Assembly (NCBI GenBank): GCA_963579135.1
Contig: CAUZFB010000025.1
Location: forward strand, 1-29,338
DNA: 29,338 nt
DNA from: CALGTL01 sp963579135
GTDB lineage: Bacteria; Chloroflexota; Dehalococcoidia; Lucifugimonadales; Australimonadaceae
Direction: 5' to 3'
Shown: positions 1 through 6,271 of the stretch, one piece after another
Layout: the number at the start of each line of letters is the position of its first letter
Numbering within the stretch: position 1 is the stretch's first letter
Made by a program: the position numbers and the translations under genes
Notes under the pieces: model-generated
The model's database searches: none
What the model saw: the letters and a program-made list of their open reading frames with translations, nothing else
Told to the model about the DNA's origin: nothing

Positions 1-1
1 G

Positions 2-547
2 TTCCTGAACAAGCTGCTGCGCCGCTCGCCGAAAGATCCCTACTGGGACAGGTTCATCAACGGTAAGCCCTCTGACCCGCTGAACGAAACATCTGAAGCG
101 TATCGGACGGCAGATGCAGGGAATGTGTACCCGGTAAAGGCTGAAATTCCTGGGCCACCCCGTATGGCCCACGACCTGGCCGAGCTCGCCGTATTCATGG
201 GCGCCACCGCGTTAGCGGTCGCACCGACAAATGCTGCCGCGTTGCTTGCCTTCGATGGCAAGTCCGATGGCACCGGCGATTTGCCGTTCACGTTAATGAT
301 CGCGGTGCCTGCTGAGGCTGACCCCGAGAAGTCGCCCGGGATAGGGGGCCAGCATGCTCGCCGCGTCTCCGCGATGGTCAACCACAGCGTCGCGTCGTAC
401 ATTCGTGAACTCGGATATCAAGCCATCGTCTGCCCGGTCGGCGTCGACCCAACGGCCGCCGCCGCGTTGGCGCGGCCCACTAAATCGTTCGTGGGCGACG
501 CTGTGCTGACGGATCTACCCGTCGCCCTCGGCCCGCAGGAGGTGTAG
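2..547 (+). CDS. Reductive-dehalogenase/QueG-like protein, C-terminal part (5' truncated by window edge)
   Basis: The frame is open from the first bases of the window and has no required start inside it, so the 181 residues seen are the C-terminal part of a longer protein. The stretch MAHDLAELAVFMGATALAVA followed about 75 residues later by SVASYIRELGYQA resembles the corrinoid-binding catalytic region of reductive dehalogenases and epoxyqueuosine reductases, where a lysine/alanine-rich helix precedes a 'GA..vG(I/V)' strand and an 'IR.LGY.A' helix. No iron-sulfur motif lies in the visible part. The protein stops at PQEV, and three bases later a separate ferredoxin-domain gene starts, so electron transfer may be supplied by that neighbour. 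Family assignment rests on these two motifs only; it could be a distant relative with another function. No signal peptide can be judged because the N-terminus is missing. Confidence 0.5.
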   Translation, partial: FLNKLLRRSPKDPYWDRFINGKPSDPLNETSEAYRTADAGNVYPVKAEIPGPPRMAHDLAELAVFMGATALAVAPTNAAALLAFDGKSDGTGDLPFTLMIAVPAEADPEKSPGIGGQHARRVSAMVNHSVASYIRELGYQAIVCPVGVDPTAAAALARPTKSFVGDAVLTDLPVALGPQEV

Positions 548-550
548 CGC

Positions 551-1207
551 ATGGGGATGCAACGTGATTTCTCGAGCTACGTCATTACCGACCCCTGTCA
601 GGGCGTCAAGGACGCAACATGCACCGAGGTCTGCCCCGTGGACTGCATCGAGTCTTCCGACGACGAGTCCCAGTTCTTCATCAACCCCGAATTGTGCATC
701 GTTTGTGAGCAATGCGTGCTAGTCTGCCCCGTCGACGCCATTTTCCTCGAGCACGAGGTTCCTGAGCAGTGGCGCGGCTCGATCGAGCGTAACGCCGCAT
801 TCTTCAAGGAAGCAGTCGAGGCACAGCCTCTGATCAGTGAGGAAGAAGCCCGCGCACTGATTGGGCGTGCCGCAGCCAGAGCCAGCGAGCTCGGCGTCGA
901 TGTGGCTATTGCCGTGGTCGACCGCGAGGGTAACGACGTAGCGGCGGATCTCGCAGGATTGCCACCGCTGGACGCAGCCCTGGCCGCGCAGAACAAGGCT
1001 TACAGTGCCGCTCTCATGGAGCGTTCAACGTCGGACTTGAACCAGCGTATGGCGAGCGGCGCGCGCGACGTGGTCGACCGCTCACGGCTCGTCCTCGAGG
1101 CGGGAGGCATCCCGTTCGGCCGACCGTACGTGGTTGCGGGCCTCGGCGTTTCCGGCGCCACCCCCGAACAGAATCACGAGTGCGCCCGCGCTGCCTTGGC
1201 CCCGTAG
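551..1207 (+). CDS. Ferredoxin domain fused to GlcG/HbpS (heme-degrading/corrinoid-adduct type) domain
   Basis: This 218-residue protein has two parts. Residues 1 to about 75 form a 7Fe/8Fe-type ferredoxin: PCQGVKDATCTEVCPVDC followed by CIVCEQCVLVCPVDAI, giving two cysteine sets with a longer first spacing typical of 3Fe-4S/4Fe-4S ferredoxins. Residues about 92-218 match the GlcG/HbpS fold: LISEEEARALIGRAAARA, AIAVVDREGN, NKAYSAALMERSTSDL and GGIPFGRPYVVAGLGVSG are the usual landmarks (KAyTA, GGiPi, GaiGVSG). The start is the ATG preceded by AGGAGGT at 537-543, seven bases upstream. It begins three bases after the stop of the preceding dehalogenase-like gene, so the two are almost certainly co-transcribed and translationally linked. 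A role as redox partner of that protein is inferred. What the GlcG/HbpS part binds is unknown. Confidence 0.8.
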   Translation: MGMQRDFSSYVITDPCQGVKDATCTEVCPVDCIESSDDESQFFINPELCIVCEQCVLVCPVDAIFLEHEVPEQWRGSIERNAAFFKEAVEAQPLISEEEARALIGRAAARASELGVDVAIAVVDREGNDVAADLAGLPPLDAALAAQNKAYSAALMERSTSDLNQRMASGARDVVDRSRLVLEAGGIPFGRPYVVAGLGVSGATPEQNHECARAALAP

Positions 1208-1243
1208 CCACCGTCCGCCGGTTATACGTGAATGGGCACTCAG

Positions 1244-3031
1244 CTAACCTCGGGGGCCGAAGCGGAGCCATGGTTTGCTGCTCTTGGCCGGAGTCGCGCT
1301 CGGCGGCGGCGTGTGGCTTGAGCGTGCGATGTCACGCTGCTCAGCCTCGAGTGGTGGAGTGTCACCGGCCACCGTTTCGCGGTGTGGGGCGCTACGTTGA
1401 GTGTTATTGCGTTGCGGCCGCCCAGCGGTACGCTGAGGTGTGTTGCGTCCAGCGGCGTTTCGTTGTGCGGGGCGCTGTGGCGTCCCGTTTCGGGGTGTTT
1501 GACGCTGTGGGGCCTGGCGCTGAGCAGCGGATGCAGGCCTACGGACGGGCTGCCTCGCGGTACCCGGCCCCACGTCTCCCCAGCGCTTGATCGTGAACGT
1601 AGAGTCGAAGCCGCGCTCGATTTCACGCCATTTCTTGTCGTCGTCCGGTGTGACGAACGTGATGGCCTCGCCGCTCTTGCCCATGCGGCCCGTGCGGCCC
1701 ACGCGGTGAGTGAAGAGCTGGAGCGAATCGGGCAGGTCGAAGTTGATGACTTGCGCGATGCCCTCTACGTCGAGCCCTCGCGCCGCTACGTTCGTCGCCA
1801 CTAGCACTGGCGTGGCGCCCGAGCGGAAATCGGTCATGACCTTTTCCCGAGCGTTTTGGCTCATATTGCCCTGGAGCGGAGAGACGGGATAGCCAAGCTC
1901 GACGAGTTGTTTTGCGAGCTTCTTCACACCATGCTTCGTCTTGCCGAACACGATGATGGGTGCATTGTCGCGTTGATCGAGCAGCGTTTGCAGCGCCGAC
2001 ATCTTCATCGCCTTGTCAATCCGGTAGATCAGGTGCTCGATCTTGAGCCCCTCGCCCTCATCTGCGATCACCTGTACCGTCTTGGGGTCCCGCAGGTGCT
2101 TGTGTGCCGTCTTTTCCACCCAATCGGGCAGCGTGGCAGAGAACAGCGCGGTCTGACGTTTAGCTGGCGTCGCCGCGATGATTGCCTCGACATCGCGGGC
2201 GAACCCTCGGTCCAGCATCTCGTCGGCCTCGTCGAGCACTAGCATCCGCACGGATCCCAGTTGAAGGTTGCCCTGCCGCAGGTGATCCAGCGTCCGGCCC
2301 GGCGTGCCAACGACGATTTGCGCGCCCTTCTGCAGCGCTTTCTTCTCGCCGCCCAGTGGTCGTCCGCCGTACAGCAGCATGACGGACACACGGCCCACCG
2401 AAACCTCGTCGATCACCGACGCTACCTGGATGGCCAGTTCACGCGTAGGCACAAGCACGAGGCCCTGTACGCCGTGCGCTGAGCGGTCGCTACCTTCGAC
2501 CAGCGGAATGCCGAACGCAAGCGTCTTGCCGGAGCCGGTCATCGCCTGGCCAACCACGTCACGACCCTCATTCAGCCAGGGGATCGTTTGTTCTTGGATT
2601 GGAGTCGGGGTGGTGATACCCATGCCGCTCAAGGCTGAGCGGGTCCGGGCTTGGATGTTGAGCTCCGCGAAAACTTCGGGATGTTCCGTTTCGCCTGCGC
2701 GCTCACTGGCAGACCCCCGGCGCTCTGCGCGCTCCGGGCGTTCCTGTGCAGCAAGTCGCTCGCGTTGCTCTTCGCGCATCGGTTGCTGCCGCTCTGATTT
2801 GCTCACCGGGCGAACGTTCGTAGCCGCGCTCTTCGCCTTGTCATTGCCGCGTTCGCTGAAGCACGTCAGGCAGTACCCTGGGCGCTCCGCAGTAGGCTCG
2901 AAAGGCAACATCGTCGGCGTTCCGCACCTAGCGCAGGTCGCCTCGTACAGTGCACTAGGTTGGCGTGAGGCCCCCGGCGCTTCGCTGCTCGCTCTATTTC
3001 GCGGTTGGTTCGTAATGGTGTTTGAGGACAT
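1244..3031 (-). CDS. DEAD-box ATP-dependent RNA helicase with N-terminal zinc ribbon
   Basis: This is a 595-residue cytoplasmic RNA helicase. Residues 33-57 hold a CxxC...CxxC zinc ribbon (C33, C36, C54, C57) inside a basic N-terminal extension of about 118 residues. The helicase core follows: Q motif region (FAELNIQ at 121-127, PTPIQEQ at 142-148), Walker A AMTGSGKT (163-170), PTRELA (195-200), TPGR (243-246), DEAD (267-270), SAT (298-300), ARGLD (417-421) and HRVGRTGR (442-449). From about residue 490 the tail is a low-complexity Arg/Gln/Pro-rich region typical of RNA-binding tails of RhlE/CsdA-like helicases. The ATG at 3031 has AGGAGG (minus strand, 3043-3048) eleven bases upstream. The zinc ribbon ahead of the core is the unusual part. 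It is monocistronic and convergent with the ferredoxin-GlcG gene (36-bp gap). Confidence 0.95.
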   Translation of the reverse strand: MSSNTITNQPRNRASSEAPGASRQPSALYEATCARCGTPTMLPFEPTAERPGYCLTCFSERGNDKAKSAATNVRPVSKSERQQPMREEQRERLAAQERPERAERRGSASERAGETEHPEVFAELNIQARTRSALSGMGITTPTPIQEQTIPWLNEGRDVVGQAMTGSGKTLAFGIPLVEGSDRSAHGVQGLVLVPTRELAIQVASVIDEVSVGRVSVMLLYGGRPLGGEKKALQKGAQIVVGTPGRTLDHLRQGNLQLGSVRMLVLDEADEMLDRGFARDVEAIIAATPAKRQTALFSATLPDWVEKTAHKHLRDPKTVQVIADEGEGLKIEHLIYRIDKAMKMSALQTLLDQRDNAPIIVFGKTKHGVKKLAKQLVELGYPVSPLQGNMSQNAREKVMTDFRSGATPVLVATNVAARGLDVEGIAQVINFDLPDSLQLFTHRVGRTGRMGKSGEAITFVTPDDDKKWREIERGFDSTFTIKRWGDVGPGTARQPVRRPASAAQRQAPQRQTPRNGTPQRPAQRNAAGRNTPQRTAGRPQRNNTQRSAPHRETVAGDTPPLEAEQRDIARSSHTPPPSATPAKSSKPWLRFGPRG

Positions 3032-3201
3032 TGGTCGACTCGCCTCCTGGCCAATGGTGGCCGTGATTGGTAGGCAAGTCAGTCAGTGTTGCGCGAATGG
3101 GAAACCCGGGAGGGGGCGGACGATCCGTCGCCAAGTCTGGCCGAAAGCGGATCACCGATCGTCAGTGCCTTCTACCCAACCAGGATAGCAGGTGGAGTTC
3201 G

Positions 3202-3983
3202 CTATACCAGCAACCCCAGCAACCGGCCAAAGCCACCTGTACGAGGTTTTAGGCGCAGATGTTGAAGCGCACTCCAGTACAGTGCGATGTCCGCACCGAT
3301 GACGATTTTGCCCGTCTCGCGCTCGAGTTCGTCTGCGAGGCCCAGCATGCGCACTCCACCGCCCAGCGCGAACAGGGCAGGGGCATCCTGAGCGTTGAGA
3401 CCAGCTTTCAGGACACCTGCGCGTGCAGGCGCGACTTTGAAATCCCATGCCGCGGAGTCTGACTCCCGTTGAGAGCCCATCACTCCCTGCCTCACCCAAT
3501 TCTTCATGTACGGAATCTGTAGGTCGTTCTGCATCAGCTTCAGCCGAAAGATCGCGGTCCACGCGTCGTCGAAGTACCCCGACGCCACCGCGACGCGACG
3601 GATGTCGAACACGTCTAGCGCGTCCAGCATCGCCACGCCTGCCATGATCACCGGGACTCTGCTGGCGCGGGAAATCTCCTGCTGCACATCGTGGGCGTGC
3701 CCGCCGTGAATCAGAGAGAACGGAGTGCCGAACTGAATGATCAGATCAGATCCTGCGTTTGCCAGGTCGTTCGCACAACGCGTCATCTCAGGCACAGCCG
3801 CTTCGATTAACCGCAGGTTGAACTCAGCCATCGTGTGTCCGCCCATTCCGTCGAGATGCATCTGCACCTGCGTGAGGTCAATGTCCTCGGGCGCTATCCG
3901 CAAGAACTCTGTGGGCGAGATGTCGCAGTAGGTCGGTGGGCTGAGAAGCCGACCCTAGTGCGCTTGCTACTGGTCTCTGCCAT
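3202..3983 (-). CDS. Asp/Glu racemase / arylmalonate decarboxylase-superfamily protein, 5' frameshift, catalytic cysteines missing
   Basis: The uninterrupted part (3903 down to 3202, 233 codons from a TTG) continues in frame upstream to 3954 and encodes GLLSPPTYCDISPTEFLRIA-like sequence, a typical N-terminal strand-loop of this superfamily. The natural start is instead an ATG at 3983, reading MAETSSKRTRVG, in a different frame. Joining the two needs one extra base near 3948-3950 (GTC GGC TT -> GTC GGC xTT). The ATG has GGAGG (3995-3999) upstream and lies six bases after the MmgE/PrpD stop, so it is the last gene of the SDR-PrpD operon. In maleate isomerases and racemases two cysteines do the chemistry; here the first motif reads QFGTPFSL and the second ALGGGVRM, with glycine in both positions. 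The only cysteine in the uninterrupted 233-codon part is not in either motif. The gene could be a real pseudogene, carry a sequencing error, or encode a non-canonical enzyme. Confidence 0.75.
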
Positions 3984-3989
3984 CGCAGC

Positions 3990-5357
3990 CTACGCCTCCG
4001 TAAGCAGCGGCCTGAGCTCACTTACAGAAGCGAGCGATTCTGCGTTCATGATTGCCTGCACAAGAGCTGCCCCGCGGTCGTTATACACGCTGCCGATCAA
4101 ATCCCGCGCCTTGTCCTCAATCTCTTGCCGACTCATCGGATTGTCCGCCGTGCCCTTTACCGCCGGGCAATGCTCCTCCAATGTTGAGCCGTCGCTTAGG
4201 TGGATGCGGACCGTCGCTGGCCGTTGGCGCTCCATCTTCGCGAACTCCGGGTTCGGCTTCAGCGTGACCTTCGCCATCATCTCCACGATCGCCGGATCGA
4301 ACAAACGCCCATACGTGTGCGTCGCCTCGAACGTCAGCTTGCCACCGTCCAATGCGATCGCCGCCATGCAGTACTGGAGGTTCACGTCAGGCATGTGTCG
4401 ACCGTCAACGATCTTTGCGCCTTCCGGTGGTAACAGCACCTCAACGCTCGTGATTTGTGCAGGATCCACACCGTGACTGCTGACCAGCGATGTCATCGCC
4501 TCGGCCGCCGCCTGGATGGGTGAGCCCACCGAGAACTTTTTGATGTTCGTCAGCATGACCTCGTGGTGAGAACCGAGAGTATCCACCCATTCCGTGAACT
4601 GCTCGCGGCGTGGGCAGAACACCTCGAGGAAACCGTTCTCGCCGTCGAACGCATTTTCCTCCCCTGTCATGCCCGACGCCACAAAGAGCGCGGACGTCAC
4701 ACCGCAGCGGGCGCCGTTCCCGCCGAACACAAACGACTTTTCGATGTGCTCCGAATCCCGCGCCCACGATGTGATCCCCGACGCCTGTTGTGCCGTGTAG
4801 GCCAATGCGTACCGTACCCCACGTGGATCGAGGCCAACCAGCGCTGATGCCGCAGCGGTCGCGCCAAACATCGGACCTATCGTGTGCGTGGCGTGGCCGT
4901 GCCACCCCCTGGCGTCGATGCCGCCCATGGCCCGCGCGACCCTCGAGCTAACGTCGTAGCCCACGGCAACCGCTCGCACCAATGCTTCGCCGCTAGCCTG
5001 TTCACGCTCCGCCACTGCCAGCGCTGCAGGCACCACAGCGCACCCAGGGTGAGTCAGCGATGGCGCGTGCGAATCGTCGGTCTCGTTGGAGTGCGCCAGC
5101 ATCCCGTTGGCCATCGCCGCGTTGATGGCGGTGGTGACTACCGATGAGCCGACCACTGCCGCTTCCGGCGTGCCGCCCTGCGTACCTATGAAATTGATTG
5201 CGGCCTGACCCGGCTTCAAGCGCGAGCCCGTCACCATCGCCGCAAGCGTGTCCAGGATGTGGAACTTCGTCTTCTCGCTGACTTCGGCGGGCAGGGCCGT
5301 TGCCTGTGAGCCCGCGATGTATGCAGCAAGTTTGTCGAACGTAGATGATTCGGTCAT
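3990..5357 (-). CDS. MmgE/PrpD family protein (2-methylcitrate/aconitate-decarboxylase superfamily)
   Basis: This 455-residue protein has the usual length of the MmgE/PrpD family, whose characterised members dehydrate 2-methylcitrate or decarboxylate cis-aconitate. Landmarks are DTLAAMVTGS (36-45), HSNETDDSHAPSLTHPG (89-105), matching the family's 'H..D.DD.h...HPG' active-site loop, and the KKFSVGSPIQAAAEA and LSDGSTLEEHCPAVKG stretches of the C-terminal domain. I start it at the ATG at 5357. A GTG seven codons upstream (5378) is possible, but GGAG lies eleven bases before the ATG. It sits between the SDR (56-bp gap) and the racemase-like gene (six bases), which fits an operon acting on a hydroxy- or carboxy-acid. 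In many uncultured lineages this family is expanded and its substrate cannot be read from sequence. Confidence 0.9.
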   Translation of the reverse strand: MTESSTFDKLAAYIAGSQATALPAEVSEKTKFHILDTLAAMVTGSRLKPGQAAINFIGTQGGTPEAAVVGSSVVTTAINAAMANGMLAHSNETDDSHAPSLTHPGCAVVPAALAVAEREQASGEALVRAVAVGYDVSSRVARAMGGIDARGWHGHATHTIGPMFGATAAASALVGLDPRGVRYALAYTAQQASGITSWARDSEHIEKSFVFGGNGARCGVTSALFVASGMTGEENAFDGENGFLEVFCPRREQFTEWVDTLGSHHEVMLTNIKKFSVGSPIQAAAEAMTSLVSSHGVDPAQITSVEVLLPPEGAKIVDGRHMPDVNLQYCMAAIALDGGKLTFEATHTYGRLFDPAIVEMMAKVTLKPNPEFAKMERQRPATVRIHLSDGSTLEEHCPAVKGTADNPMSRQEIEDKARDLIGSVYNDRGAALVQAIMNAESLASVSELRPLLTEA

Positions 5358-5413
5358 AGGTTCTATCGCTCCGCCCACTGGTTCACGATCCGCTTACTCG
5401 ATGCGTCGGTGGA

Positions 5414-6166
5414 TTATTGGAAATAATCGCCGCCGTTGATGTGGAACGTTTGGCCGGTGATGTAGGACGCCTGATCGCTCGCGATGTACACGACCAAAGC
5501 GCCGACTTCGTCCGGATGGCCAAAGCGAGGGATGGGCGTACTTGCATCCACCGCGCCCTTTAGATCAGCCTCTCGCTCCATGCCTGGGTCGCGCTCGACC
5601 TCAATCGTCCCGGGCGCGATTGAATTCACCGTGATGCCGTGCTTGCCGAACTCGCGGGCGAGACCCCGGGTGAAACCGACAACGCCGAGCTTCACCGCAG
5701 CCTTCGTGGCGCCGCCGCCCCGGAATGCTGAGCCACCCGAGTAGTTGATGATCCGGCCCCAACCGTCCTCGATCATGCCCGGCAACACCGCGCGGCTTGT
5801 GTAGTACGGCCCGTCCAGGTTCACCGCCATTGCGCCGCGCCACTCCTCGGGAGTCTGCTGCAGGAAAGGCCCCTGCACCCGCTGCGTAGCGTTGTTCACC
5901 AGCACGTCCACGCCGCCGAACTCGCGCTTCGCCGATTCGATGGTCGAGCTGACCTGGTCCTCGTCGGTCACATCACATAGCAGCGTCGTGACCTTCGCAC
6001 CTAGCTCGGCGCACGCGGCCGCAGTAGCGTCCAACGACTCCTTACTTCGGCGCGTGCTGAGGACGATGCGCGCCCCTTCCTCGGCGAACGCTAGCGCGGT
6101 GGCCCGCCCGATATTCCGGCTCGCGCCAGTGATGAGAACAACCTTGCCTGCAAGTCCTGTCTTCAC
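5414..6166 (-). CDS. Short-chain dehydrogenase/reductase (SDR) with catalytic Tyr position occupied by Lys
   Basis: The protein is 250 residues, the classical SDR length. The cofactor motif TGASRNIG (13-20) and NNA (91-93) are present, as are the conserved Asn in AVNLDG (116), Ser143 and the GFTRGLA helix. The expected YxxxK reads K155-A-A-V-K159: when KLGVVGFTRGLA is aligned on the usual KaGviGfTrsLA, the lysine (159) is kept but tyrosine is replaced by Lys155. The start is GTG at 6166, chosen because AGGAGG (minus strand, 6173-6178) lies six bases upstream. An extended frame reaching 6457 would add 97 unconserved residues and run across the divergent promoter. It is first in the SDR-PrpD-racemase operon and divergent from the hydrolase at 6272. 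It may be a binding protein or a reductase with altered chemistry. Confidence 0.88.
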   Translation of the reverse strand: MKTGLAGKVVLITGASRNIGRATALAFAEEGARIVLSTRRSKESLDATAAACAELGAKVTTLLCDVTDEDQVSSTIESAKREFGGVDVLVNNATQRVQGPFLQQTPEEWRGAMAVNLDGPYYTSRAVLPGMIEDGWGRIINYSGGSAFRGGGATKAAVKLGVVGFTRGLAREFGKHGITVNSIAPGTIEVERDPGMEREADLKGAVDASTPIPRFGHPDEVGALVVYIASDQASYITGQTFHINGGDYFQ

Positions 6167-6217
6167 GAGGGGCCTCCTGTCGACTGCTACTCGCGGCGAT
6201 TCTACTCGGACGACCGC

Positions 6218-6245
6218 TTGACACAAAACCGACCAACGATAGCAT
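6218..6245 (+). promoter_or_regulatory. Sigma70-like promoter for the large alpha/beta hydrolase gene
   Basis: TTGACA at 6218-6223 is a perfect -35 box. TAGCAT at 6240-6245 is a 4/6 match to the -10 box, and the spacer is 16 bases. The predicted transcript would start near 6252, about 20 bases before the ATG at 6272, which also argues against the in-frame TTG at 6218 as the start codon. The element lies in the 105-bp gap between two divergent genes. Confidence 0.55.
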
Positions 6246-6271
6246 CCGTCCATCCTGGTGTGAGAGGTCGT

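Noticed and set aside
3122..3153. Inverted repeat GATCCG/CGGATC between the helicase and racemase genes
   Set aside because: Six-base arms with a 20-base loop are expected by chance at this frequency, and there is no promoter or T-run context.
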